DNA from: Haloplanus salinarum
Lineage (GTDB): Archaea > Halobacteriota > Halobacteria > Halobacteriales > Haloferacaceae
Assembly (NCBI RefSeq): GCF_024498175.1
Contig: NZ_CP101823.1
Location: 1,612,001-1,676,000, forward strand
Length of the DNA stretch: 64,000 nt
Reading direction: 5' to 3'
The notes under the pieces were generated by a model. The model was not told the origin of the DNA and made no database searches. It saw nothing but the letters and a program-made list of their open reading frames with translations. The position numbers and the translations under genes are program-made. Shown here piece after piece: positions 8,421-16,492 of this stretch. Each line of letters begins with the position of its first letter. Position 1 is the stretch's first letter.

Positions 8421-9098
8421 ATGCACCGACGGACGTTTCTTCGGTCGACCGGCGCAGCGGGCGCAGTCGGCGGACTCGCCGGATGTCTCGGGGCAGTCGG
8501 CTTGGGCGACTCGAACCCCGATGTCGTCCTCGAGGAACCCGACCGGCAGTTCGAGAGCGGCGACGTTCCGTATCCCGCGTGGGGCCAACGGGTTCCGGAC
8601 GTGACGCTCCCTGCCCCGATCGAATCCCGGGAAGTTCGCCTCCGAGACGTCGAGACCCCGTCACTCCTGACGTTCTTCTACAGTCACTGCCGGACCGTCT
8701 GTCCCGTGCTCATCTCGACACAGCGGAACGTCCAAGCCCACGCGCTGAACAACGGGTACGGTGACGCCGTTTCGTTCTTCCCGGTGACGTTCGATCCCGC
8801 CCGTGACACCGCAGAACGCCTCCAAACGTACGCCGAGGACATGAACGTCGACCCCGCCGAGGAGAACTGGCACTTTCTCCGGCCGGCCTCGAAGGACCGA
8901 GCGAAGGCCGTCGTCCAGGAGGAGTTCGGGGTCGCCTTCCAGCGAACCGAACCCGAGGACATGGACAGCTACATGTTCACTCACGCGGCACTGACGCTGC
9001 TCGTCAACGCCGACGGGTTCGTCGAGCGCGCGTATCGCTCGAAATCGCCGGACGAGGAGACCATCATCGCCGACCTGAAAGCGGTGAGAGGCGCGTGA
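8421..9098 (+). CDS. SCO1/SenC-family copper chaperone lipoprotein
   Basis: A 225-residue Tat lipoprotein: RRTFLRSTGAAGAVGGLAGC is the signal with lipobox. The mature thioredoxin-like fold carries the SCO copper site CRTVC (CxxxC) at about residues 90-94 after LLTFFYSH, and the conserved distal His in MFTHAALTLLV. SCO proteins deliver copper to, or reduce the Cys of, the CuA site of heme-copper oxidases or NosZ. It is divergent from nosD and leads a three-gene run whose members overlap by 4 bases, so copper-centre assembly outside the membrane is the likely job of the whole operon. Confidence 0.9.
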   Translation: MHRRTFLRSTGAAGAVGGLAGCLGAVGLGDSNPDVVLEEPDRQFESGDVPYPAWGQRVPDVTLPAPIESREVRLRDVETPSLLTFFYSHCRTVCPVLISTQRNVQAHALNNGYGDAVSFFPVTFDPARDTAERLQTYAEDMNVDPAEENWHFLRPASKDRAKAVVQEEFGVAFQRTEPEDMDSYMFTHAALTLLVNADGFVERAYRSKSPDEETIIADLKAVRGA

Positions 9099-9628
9099 AC
9101 CGCCGGCAGACGGTCGCCGCGATGGCCGCAGGACTCGGGCTCACTGGCGGGAGTCTCTGGGTCTCACAGCGCGGTATCCCGGGGGGACGGTCCCGGAGTG
9201 GAGGGCGACTGCCGATCCGCGTAGAGACCCTAGACGCACACGGGTCGACGGCGGGAGAGGCGCTCGTGCCGACACCGGGAACCGTGACCGTCGTCGACCT
9301 CTTCGCCACGTGGTGTGCCCCGTGTGACGACCAACTCGAGGTACTGAACGCGATCCGTCCCGAATACGACGAGGTGTCGTTCGTGTCCGTCACGAACGAA
9401 CGTCCGAGCGAGACGCTGACGAGGGCGGACATCGCCGAGTGGTGGAATCGCAACGGCGGCGCCTGGACCGTCGGTTTGGATCCGGGGAGTGAACTGTTGA
9501 GTGCGTTCGGGGCGAGCGGACTCCCCTACATCGCCATCGTCGACGGGGACGGAACCCGCCGGTTCGGTCACAGCGGGCTCGCCGGCGCGGACACGCTGCG
9601 AGACCACCTCGACGGACTGGTGGAATGA
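9095..9628 (+). CDS. TlpA/ResA-like membrane-anchored thioredoxin
   Basis: 177 residues from a GTG that overlaps the SCO1 stop (GTGA). The N-terminus RRQTVAAMAAGLGLTGGSLW is a twin-Arg-type or anchor signal. The thioredoxin-like domain (residues 60-175) has the active site WCAPC preceded by VVDLFAT, and the cis-Pro loop GLPYIAIVDGDG. TlpA-like proteins reduce disulfides of apo-cytochromes and CuA apo-proteins outside the membrane. Electrons probably come from the CcdA-like protein encoded next, since the stop overlaps that gene's start. Confidence 0.9.
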   Translation: MNRRQTVAAMAAGLGLTGGSLWVSQRGIPGGRSRSGGRLPIRVETLDAHGSTAGEALVPTPGTVTVVDLFATWCAPCDDQLEVLNAIRPEYDEVSFVSVTNERPSETLTRADIAEWWNRNGGAWTVGLDPGSELLSAFGASGLPYIAIVDGDGTRRFGHSGLAGADTLRDHLDGLVE

Positions 9629-10284
9629 TCGAACCGGGAGCCGTTGCGGCGCTGGCCTTCGCCGCGAGCGCGGGCGTCGCGACGTTTTTCGCCCCCTGTG
9701 CCTTCCCGCTCCTGCCGGGCTACGTGGGGTACTATCTGAGCGAAAACGACGGGGACACGGGGATGGTCGCCCCCGCCGTCGCCGCTGCCGGGGGTGCGCT
9801 CGGTGCGTTCGCCGTCCTCACCGTGCTGGTCCTGGCGGTCGGCCGGCCGGTGAAGACCGCACTCCCGATGCTCGAACCGGTCGTCGGCGTCGGGCTGATA
9901 GCGTTCGGCATCCTGACGCTCCTGAATCGAGGGCCGGCGTTCCACGTCCCGCTTCCCGAACGACCGGCGTCAGTAACCGGGTTCGGCGTGTTCGGCGCCG
10001 TGTACGCCGTCGCCGCGGCGGGCTGTGTGGTGCCACTACTGTTCGGCGTGCTGACCCAGGCGCTGGCACTGCCGGTCCACTCCAGTGTCCTCGTCCTGGC
10101 GGTGTACGCGCTCGGGGTGGCACTCCCGCTCGTCGGGGTGACGCTGCTCGCCGGCGCCGGAATCGACTTCTGGAGCTCCGCCGGCAGGTACTCGGGACGG
10201 GTGCGACGGTTCGCGGCCGGTGTGATGATCCTAGCGGGGAGCGGACAGATATACCTCGCAGTGTTCGAACTCGGCGTGGGATGA
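9625..10284 (+). CDS. CcdA/DsbD-like transmembrane thiol-electron carrier
   Basis: A 219-residue, six-helix membrane protein. The two conserved Cys of the CcdA family are visible in FFAPCAFPLLPGY (helix 1) and AAAGCVVPLLFG (helix 4). CcdA moves electrons from cytosolic thioredoxin to extracytoplasmic thioredoxins such as the TlpA-like protein encoded just upstream. The start overlaps that gene's stop (ATGA). With the SCO1 and TlpA genes it forms a compact operon for thiol and copper handling that faces the nos genes; the joint role in NosZ or oxidase maturation is inferred from context. Confidence 0.9.
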   Translation: MIEPGAVAALAFAASAGVATFFAPCAFPLLPGYVGYYLSENDGDTGMVAPAVAAAGGALGAFAVLTVLVLAVGRPVKTALPMLEPVVGVGLIAFGILTLLNRGPAFHVPLPERPASVTGFGVFGAVYAVAAAGCVVPLLFGVLTQALALPVHSSVLVLAVYALGVALPLVGVTLLAGAGIDFWSSAGRYSGRVRRFAAGVMILAGSGQIYLAVFELGVG

Positions 10285-10383
10285 TCGGCGTCGAGACGAC
10301 GGCGACGGATGCGACGCCGCGGGAGGCGTACGTTCCGTTCCCGTTCGTGGTCGCGCTGCGGCCGGAGGCGCCGACGACCGCGA

Positions 10384-10821
10384 CTAGTCGGCGAACAGCG
10401 CGACGGTTTCCCGCTCGAACGTCTCGCCGGTCCACCGCCACGACCCCAGATAGGGGTAGCCGTCGAACGCACAGATGGCGTAGGAGTAGCCGGGCCACGT
10501 CGCGCGGTCGACGTCCGTCCGGCTCGGCTGGACCGGGCCGGCGGGGTGGCTGTGATAGAACCCGACGACCGCCATCCCGTCCGCTTCCACCCGCTCGATG
10601 ATCTCGAACTGCTCTTCGGGATCCATCGCGTACCGGACCTGTGGCTCGTCGGCGACGTTCGTCGCCCGGTGTACCTCGCGAACGACGCTCTCGGTGTCGC
10701 CGTGCTCGCCGGCGAGGACGCCACAGACCTCCTCGTCGCCGCCGTCGTAGCCCTGATGGACGATATCGTCGTAGGCACTCCGCGATAGCCGGAGGACGGA
10801 CCCGGTCACGTCACCCGTCAC
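10384..10821 (-). CDS. JAMM/MPN+ metalloprotease, desampylase-like
   Basis: About 145 residues with a full JAMM zinc site: the upstream Glu in DEEVCGVLAG, then HSHPAGPVQPSRTD (HxH, S and D at standard spacing). Haloarchaeal single-domain JAMM proteins such as HvJAMM1 of Haloferax cleave SAMP ubiquitin-like proteins from targets and release SAMPs for sulfur carriage. The start is unsure: an ATG at 10854 overlaps the upstream rhodanese gene by 44 bases, while GTG codons at 10821 and 10809 give 11-base or no overlap and fit the compact family length. The GTG at 10821 is used here. It is co-directional with the rhodanese gene. Confidence 0.85.
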   Translation of the reverse strand: MTGDVTGSVLRLSRSAYDDIVHQGYDGGDEEVCGVLAGEHGDTESVVREVHRATNVADEPQVRYAMDPEEQFEIIERVEADGMAVVGFYHSHPAGPVQPSRTDVDRATWPGYSYAICAFDGYPYLGSWRWTGETFERETVALFAD

Positions 10822-11134
10822 GTTCGAGTTCGTACTCCCAGGCGTCGTAGCCACCTTTCATGCTGCGAACCGAGCCGGCGTCGTCGACGTCCTCGTAGCT
10901 CCCGATGAGTCGTGCGGCCTGGATCGACGACTGGCCGATCGGACAGGCCACGACGACGTCGTCCGCCCAGTCGATCTCGTCGATCCGACTCGGGAGTTCG
11001 CCCATCGGCACGTTGATCGCGCCGGGAATGTGGCCGGCCGCGAACTCGCGGGGCCCGCGGATGTCGACGATCTGCGGGCTGTCACCCGACTCCAACCGGT
11101 CGTGAAGCTCCTCGGGTGTGACTTCCTCGACCAT
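10811..11134 (-). CDS. rhodanese-like sulfurtransferase
   Basis: A 107-residue single rhodanese domain: VDIRGPREFAAGHIPGAINV near the N-terminus and an active-site Cys loop CPIGQSS (pattern CxxGxxS), ending with GGYDAWEYE. The ATG at 11134 is used because the homologous core begins at once (EEVTPEELHDRL) and the longer frame upstream is unrelated. Single-domain rhodaneses carry persulfide sulfur. The overlap with the JAMM desampylase gene suggests the pair works in SAMP/MOCO or tRNA thiolation chemistry, an inference from adjacency. Confidence 0.88.
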   Translation of the reverse strand: MVEEVTPEELHDRLESGDSPQIVDIRGPREFAAGHIPGAINVPMGELPSRIDEIDWADDVVVACPIGQSSIQAARLIGSYEDVDDAGSVRSMKGGYDAWEYELERDG

Positions 11135-11136
11135 GG

Positions 11137-11337
11137 TTATCGCGTGTGACGGCCGATCCGATAGCGCCCGTTCCCGCGCTTCCGAACGGTGCCGTCCGCG
11201 AGGTCGGCGACGGCCGTCGGGACCGTCTCCGTGCTCGGGACGCGGTCGACGTCCCGTACCGGCAGGTCGCCCGAGGTCGGCCCCTCGATCGCCGCCCCCG
11301 ACCCGACCCGCGGACGCGGGCAGACCGCGACGGTCAC
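11137..11337 (-). CDS. possible 66-residue hypothetical protein upstream of rhodanese
   Basis: A minus-strand frame from GTG 11337 to TAA 11137, which ends 2 bases before the rhodanese ATG. Codon third positions are almost all G or C and it ends GTVRKRGNGRYRIGRH, reminiscent of the wing end of a winged-helix domain. The frame can be extended to 11562, but the upstream part is Arg-rich and doubtful. Another minus-strand frame ends with a TGA that overlaps this GTG (GTGA), so the locus may be a frameshifted older gene. No family recognised. Confidence 0.35.
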   Translation of the reverse strand: MTVAVCPRPRVGSGAAIEGPTSGDLPVRDVDRVPSTETVPTAVADLADGTVRKRGNGRYRIGRHTR

Positions 11338-11568
11338 GCTTCGCCCCCCGGTAGTCGACTCGGAGCGCTCCCCAGCCGTCCCCTCGCCGCGTGGGTCCGG
11401 CGGGTCGACGACGTCCGTACGGCTGCGCCTGACATACCCCCACGAACGCGTCCTGTGGGCATACCCGTTACGAACGTCGCAGACCTCTCCTCTATCTCGG
11501 ACACCGGTTCCCGTTCGACCCCGTCCGGCATCGTTCTCGGCCGGTGGCCCGTCGGGGGTCAACCGCGG

Positions 11569-12306
11569 TCAGGCGAGCGCGTTCGCCGAGGGCGTCGGTT
11601 CGCCACGAAGCTGGACGAACGCGTCCGCGAGGATTCCGTACATCAGGACGACGAGTACCGAATTGACGGCGAGCGACGCGAGCTGTCCGACCGACGGTGA
11701 GACGAAGGAGAACAGTGACCCGACGAGACCGCCGATGCCGCCGAGGACGCCGAACAGGACGACCAGGGCGAGCAACCGCCAGCGGTTACCGCTCGCCAGC
11801 GCCCAACTCCGACGGAGCGCGTCGATCGGGCCGGAATCCTCGACGGCGACGGCGAACAGCGCGAACTGGAGACTCACCGTGAGAAACAGACCGGGGACGA
11901 ACAGGAGCGCGAACCCGAGCGGGATCGCCACGGCGAGAACCACACTGACGACGAGCGCGGAGAGGAACGCGGGGGCGATGCGGCGGGTGAACAGCGCACC
12001 GGGAAGCGTGGCGAGCGCGGAGAGATCACGCGACAGCAACCGCGCGGTCACGAGGAACACGCCGACACCGAGCAACAGCGCCAGGACCCCCAGCGCGGCC
12101 GCGACGTCGGTCGAGAGCGGGAGCGTGAATCCGATCGTCACGTCACCGGGCTGAACGCTCGGCGGGAGTTGGTCCACGACGAGGGTGTTCAGCGATCCGA
12201 CGAAGACGATCTGATACCCGATCGTCAGTACGAGCGCGACGATACCACTGATCGAGAGTGCGCGTCGGGCACCACGCCCGACCGCTTGACCCAATCGGAG
12301 CGCCAT
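11569..12306 (-). CDS. polytopic membrane protein, DUF7847/GPDPase-membrane-domain-like
   Basis: A 245-residue protein with about six hydrophobic helices. The ATG at 12306 (MALRLGQAVGRGARRALS) is chosen because the sequence upstream in the same frame is unlike protein. The pattern of a short amphipathic N-terminus, a helix, a long extracellular loop (DQLPPSVQPGD), then pairs of helices separated by RSWALASGNRWRLLALVVLF is typical of haloarchaeal membrane proteins related to the glycerophosphodiester-phosphodiesterase membrane domain. R-x-S-W-x-L is a recognisable part of that fold. Function unknown. Transcribed away from the wHTH/PQQ pair. Confidence 0.7.
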   Translation of the reverse strand: MALRLGQAVGRGARRALSISGIVALVLTIGYQIVFVGSLNTLVVDQLPPSVQPGDVTIGFTLPLSTDVAAALGVLALLLGVGVFLVTARLLSRDLSALATLPGALFTRRIAPAFLSALVVSVVLAVAIPLGFALLFVPGLFLTVSLQFALFAVAVEDSGPIDALRRSWALASGNRWRLLALVVLFGVLGGIGGLVGSLFSFVSPSVGQLASLAVNSVLVVLMYGILADAFVQLRGEPTPSANALA

Positions 12307-12455
12307 ACGACGCCCTTCGAACACCCGACGTGTGAAACCCGAATCAGCGTTGCTCGCTCGGAAATCACTGGAGGGCCGTCGGTCGTCCATCGAAGCGAGT
12401 TGCACTCGGGGAAACAGTGAGCCACATTGAACGGGGTCGGGAAACATCGACGTTC

Positions 12456-12854
12456 ATGCCCATCTCAGAGACCGAGTGGGACGACGGCGCCCGGGCGGAC
12501 GACGCGTCGGAGGTGGGGACCACCCCAGTCGGCGAGTTCGAGGACGAGACGGAGTTGATCGTCGCCTTCCTCTCGGAAAACGTCGACAACGCGTACACGA
12601 AAACGGAGATCGTTCGTGGCGTCGACTTCGGCAACGACGCCCGCCCGGAGACGATCCGCGAAGTCCTGACCGAGATTCAGGACGAACTGGTCGACGTCGT
12701 CGGCGATATCGTCGCGAGTGGGATGCTCGTCGACGACGTCGACGGGGCGCTCGACGAACTCGTCGCCGAGGGGATGGTCGCGACGAAGGACGTCGAAACG
12801 GGCAACGGGACGACGACGTACTACCGGCTCAACACCGACGAAGCTCGGGAATGA
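12456..12854 (+). CDS. hypothetical winged-helix-like acidic protein
   Basis: A 132-residue acidic protein. The ATG at 12456 (MPISETEWDDG) is chosen over a start 39 bases upstream because M-P-I-S-x-x-E-W-D is the common beginning of this haloarchaeal family. Residues 30-130 are predicted helical with a MarR-like arrangement: ELIVAFLSENVDNAYTKTEI (helix and turn), TIREVLTEIQDEL, then DELVAEGMVATKDVETGNGT and YYRLN as a wing. It probably binds DNA or a protein partner. Its stop overlaps the start of the PQQ lipoprotein gene (ATGA), so the two are co-translated. Confidence 0.7.
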   Translation: MPISETEWDDGARADDASEVGTTPVGEFEDETELIVAFLSENVDNAYTKTEIVRGVDFGNDARPETIREVLTEIQDELVDVVGDIVASGMLVDDVDGALDELVAEGMVATKDVETGNGTTTYYRLNTDEARE

Positions 12855-13972
12855 TACCGCCACGAACGCGTGCCGACCGATCGGACGCCGAATCCGCACG
12901 GATCGAGTCCCAGTGTCCGGTCTCCCGCAGAACGGCACTCCGGTCACTCGGTGTCCTCCTCGCCGGCGGTACTGCCGGCTGTATCGGGGGATCCGGGCCG
13001 TCGTCCGATCGGATCCGGTGGCGCAAACGGATCCGCGGTCAGCCCCTCCTCGACGACGGGACGCTCTACATGATGGGGCGACTGACGCTTCACGCACTGT
13101 CCGCGACCGACGGGAGCAAACGGTGGACGACCGAATACAGCGAGGGCGACTTCGACCAGCGGCTCTGTCTCCGCAGCGACATCGCCGTCGACGGCCGGCG
13201 GGTCTACGTTCCGGGTTGTGACGGCCTCCGGGCCCTCCGGCGGTCCGACGGCGAGCGGAGCTGGTTCGTCGACGCGCCGCTCAGGCAGGGTGTCGGCGTC
13301 GGCGACGGGCGGGTGTACGCGAACGCCGAGGACCTGCTCGCCGTCGACGCCGAGGCCGGCGACGTCGTCTGGCGCGCGGACACTGGTGGTGACCGCCTGA
13401 CGAGGCCGGCCGCGACGGCCGATGGGGTCGTCTTCACCAACCGCGTCGACGGAGTCGTGACGGCGTTCGACGTCGATGGCGAGCGACGGTGGCGGTATCG
13501 GACCGACACCGAGACCCGGGGTCCAACGGTCGCCGGCGACACCGTCTACGTGGCCACGTCGACCGAGCCGGGACTGGCGGGACGGCTGCTCGCCCTGAAC
13601 CGTGCGGACGGCGCCGTTCGGTGGGCGGTCGAGACACCGTCGCCCAAACGCGGGACGCGTCCGGTCGTCGACGGCGACACGGTGTATCTCGGCTGTAGCG
13701 GGCGGGAGCACGGAACCCTCGTCGCACTCGATCGCTCGGACGGCGCCGAACGGTGGTCGTTCACGGACGAGAACAGCACCGTCTACGAACCCGCCGTGAC
13801 CGACCGGATGGTGTACGCCGGATCGAACGACAACCACGTCTACGCGTTCTCCCGGGACGGCGAGCTGCGGTGGCAAGTCGAGACGGACAGCGTCGTCGGA
13901 TCGGTCGTCGCGGGGGAAGAGCTCCTCTATGCGGCGAACAACGAGCGGCTCTTCGCCATCGATCGGTCGTGA
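12851..13972 (+). CDS. PQQ-repeat beta-propeller lipoprotein
   Basis: A 373-residue exported protein. After a hydrophilic leader, SRRTALRSLGVLLAGGTAGC is a Tat signal with a lipobox Cys, preceded by an unusually long n-region of about 25 residues. The mature part is a PQQ-like (BamB-type) propeller with repeats of the form L-x-A-x-D-x-x-D-G-x-x-x-W, for example LHALSATDGSKRWTTEY, LLAVDAEAGDVVWRADTGGD and LVALDRSDGAERWSFTDEN. The conserved Trp of each blade is present. No catalytic quinoprotein residues were recognised, so binding or scaffold work at the cell surface is more likely than dehydrogenase activity. The ATG overlaps the preceding stop. Confidence 0.85.
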   Translation: MIPPRTRADRSDAESARIESQCPVSRRTALRSLGVLLAGGTAGCIGGSGPSSDRIRWRKRIRGQPLLDDGTLYMMGRLTLHALSATDGSKRWTTEYSEGDFDQRLCLRSDIAVDGRRVYVPGCDGLRALRRSDGERSWFVDAPLRQGVGVGDGRVYANAEDLLAVDAEAGDVVWRADTGGDRLTRPAATADGVVFTNRVDGVVTAFDVDGERRWRYRTDTETRGPTVAGDTVYVATSTEPGLAGRLLALNRADGAVRWAVETPSPKRGTRPVVDGDTVYLGCSGREHGTLVALDRSDGAERWSFTDENSTVYEPAVTDRMVYAGSNDNHVYAFSRDGELRWQVETDSVVGSVVAGEELLYAANNERLFAIDRS

Positions 13973-14582
13973 TCGTCCCGTCGACGACCGCTCCCGAGGA
14001 GGTGCACCAGCGCGCTCTCCGTGACCGACACGTTCGTGCTCGGCGGCTTCACCGCCTACGTCCTGTTCGACGGGAACGAATCGGACGGGATCACTTCCTA
14101 CGAGGGGGACCGTCGGGACACGACCATCGGACGAACGATCCTCCGATCCGACCACCGACAGCCACGGAGCAGTGCTCACCGAGACCGGAAGGCAAACGAA
14201 CAGGAGACGCCGGTACGACACAGCCGTTGACTCGGCCTCCGGGCGCCGAAGTGGGGGTGGGGGTCGACACGCTCGGGGGAACGCTCCCGTTCGTGAGCGA
14301 CGACGGCACGACCGTGGAGAGCCGACCCCCGGATCCGGACTGATGGGGGGACGGGCGGGGACCACCGTACGGGCGTTTCCGAGTCCGAAGCAGCGACCGG
14401 AGTTATATTTCCACCGTGGGCATAGCGACAACGGAACAGCTCGACCTATGGAGGCCTTCGCACTGTCGTGTCGGGACGGGCCCCGACGGAACGACGGTCG
14501 CCGGCGACGGGACGTGGTGCTCGCTACCCATCGATCGCACGGTGACCTGACGCGTGACCGGAACCCATCCGAGTGAGCACGC
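13973..14582. other. intergenic region with a possible gene fragment
   Basis: About 610 bases before the 7TM sensor kinase. A plus-strand frame from 14021 to 14230 begins with strongly coding-like codons (VTDTFVLGGFTAYVLFDGNE and about ten more residues), then turns Arg/Gln-rich and unlike protein, so it may be the 5' stub of a decayed gene. A TATA-like TTATATTT sits at about 14403-14410, too far (about 170 nt) from the kinase ATG for a leaderless start; it could serve a long-leader transcript or a short unlisted ORF (ATG at 14448, 42 codons). No RNA gene recognised. Confidence 0.4.
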
Positions 14583-16256
14583 ATGGAGCTCCTGTCGACA
14601 CTCGGGACGGTCAGTCTCAAGGCCGTGGCGACTGCCCTGTTGGGTCGGACGCTGTGGCGAACCGCCCAGTCACGGGAGCAACCGAGTGCGGAGCCGTTCA
14701 TGGCCCTGCTCGGCACCCTGACGCTGTGGGCAGGGTTCGCGCTCGGGGACGAACTGTCGCCTCTCGTCCCCGGCGACGTCGTCTCGACGGTCTGTTCGCT
14801 CGGTCAGTTGGGCGCAGCCATGCTCGTTCCGGGGATCTGGACCGTGTACGCGCTCGGGTACACGGGCCGGGGGACGGGGTTGACGAAGCGCCGGATCGCG
14901 CTGTTTCTCGGAATCGCGTTCCCCGTGGTCATGTCCGGCGTCGCCATCGCCACCACGAACTCGGAGACGGCGATGGTGCGTCAGTTGGCCCCGCTGATCG
15001 GATTCGAGGTATTCTATCTGTTCGGACTGTTCGTCTACGGCACCTACCTGCTGGTCCGTTTCGGCGGCGACCATCCCCGTGTCTCCAACACACAGGTCGC
15101 CGTCGTAACGGGCGGCGTCGCTGCACCGTACCTGATCAGTCTCGACACGTTCGAGACCGTGTGGAACGCCACCGGGACGGGGGGCGGGACGAGTGTCGGC
15201 CTGCTGGTCTCCGGCGTGCTCTTGACGGTGGCCGTCCGTCGTTATCCGGTCACGACCGGCTTCCCGAAGGCCGATCACGTCGCTCGAACGCGCGTCTTCG
15301 AAACCCTCCGAGAGTCGGTGGTCGTCCTCGACTGGAACGACCACGTACTCGACGTGAACGAAGCCACGATCGATCTGTTCGACACGTCGGCCGAGGCCGT
15401 GATCGGGGAACCGATCCGGACGCTCTCCGAAGGGCTCGACGGCCCCGATTTCTCGGCCGGTGCCACCGGAACCGTGTGGCTGCGGACCTCGAAGGGTCGA
15501 CGACAGTTCCAGTTCGGCGTCTCCGCGGTCACCGACACCTCGTCGGATCGGGACGCGCCCGTCGCCAGGACGGTCCTCCTCCGCGACGTGACCGACCAGC
15601 AGACCCGACAGCAACGGCTCTCGGTCCTCAACCGGATCCTCAGACACAACGTCCGGAACGATCTGGACACGGTACTCGCACACACCAACCGGATCGACGA
15701 CGAGGACGTACGCGAGACGCTCAGAACGACCGTGAACGGGACGCTACGGCTCAGCACGAAGGCCAGGGAGGCCGAGGACGTGATGACCGCCGTCACCGAC
15801 ACGCCGGAACCCGTCGATATCGCGGACGTCGCGTCGTCCGTCGCCGAGGCGTTCCGTTCGCGCGACGATTCGAACGACGTGTCGGTCGTGGTGGACGACG
15901 AACCGCAGGTCGTCTCCCACCGAACCGTGCTGCGGCGGGTCCTCCTCGAACTGGTCGAGAACGGACTCGAGCACGCCGAAACCGAGTCGCCACGCGTGGA
16001 AATCCGCGTCCAGCGTGGGTCCGATGGGATCCCCGAGGTCGTGGTGGCCGACCGTGGACCCGGCCTCCCGGAGCGCGAACGGGAGATCTTGGCCGCCGGG
16101 ACGGAGAGCCAACTCAGACACGGGCAGGGTATCGGGCTCTGGTTCGTCCACTGGGCAGTCACGCAGCTTGGCGGTGAACTCACCTTCGACCGGAACGAGC
16201 CGACAGGCAGCGTGATCACGGTGCGACTGTACGACGGCGCGGATGACCGGAGCTAG
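14583..16256 (+). CDS. 7TM-PAS sensor histidine kinase
   Basis: A 557-residue membrane kinase. Residues 1-225 hold about seven hydrophobic helices (the N-terminal 7TM histidine-kinase sensor region common in haloarchaea, for example ALLGTLTLWAGFALGDELSP). A PAS domain follows (about 235-340, VFETLRESVVVLDWNDHVLD), then the H-box LRHNVRND with His near residue 354. The HATPase_c domain (about 425-550) has ELVENGLEHAE, DRGPGLPE and GQGIGLWFVHW. The 7TM part may sense a membrane or lipophilic signal. No receiver gene is directly adjacent, although a HalX regulator lies 1 kb downstream. Confidence 0.92.
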   Translation: MELLSTLGTVSLKAVATALLGRTLWRTAQSREQPSAEPFMALLGTLTLWAGFALGDELSPLVPGDVVSTVCSLGQLGAAMLVPGIWTVYALGYTGRGTGLTKRRIALFLGIAFPVVMSGVAIATTNSETAMVRQLAPLIGFEVFYLFGLFVYGTYLLVRFGGDHPRVSNTQVAVVTGGVAAPYLISLDTFETVWNATGTGGGTSVGLLVSGVLLTVAVRRYPVTTGFPKADHVARTRVFETLRESVVVLDWNDHVLDVNEATIDLFDTSAEAVIGEPIRTLSEGLDGPDFSAGATGTVWLRTSKGRRQFQFGVSAVTDTSSDRDAPVARTVLLRDVTDQQTRQQRLSVLNRILRHNVRNDLDTVLAHTNRIDDEDVRETLRTTVNGTLRLSTKAREAEDVMTAVTDTPEPVDIADVASSVAEAFRSRDDSNDVSVVVDDEPQVVSHRTVLRRVLLELVENGLEHAETESPRVEIRVQRGSDGIPEVVVADRGPGLPEREREILAAGTESQLRHGQGIGLWFVHWAVTQLGGELTFDRNEPTGSVITVRLYDGADDRS

Positions 16257-16492
16257 CGTCGAGACGCGAACCGCCGATGATAAAGAGGATGCCGTTGCTC
16301 GCGTAGTGAGCCGCTCCGAGGAGGCCGTCGTGATACACGAAGCGAACGGGTGTGCCGCGGCCGGCTCGGTCCGGGGAAACGGCACAGCGGGACCACGAGC
16401 TATCGACCGACGGGGGTTCGGAGCGTGATCGGTTCGGGTGTCCCGGAACGGAGACGTGGCACTCAAGACGGCGCCCGGCGAACGCGAACGCA

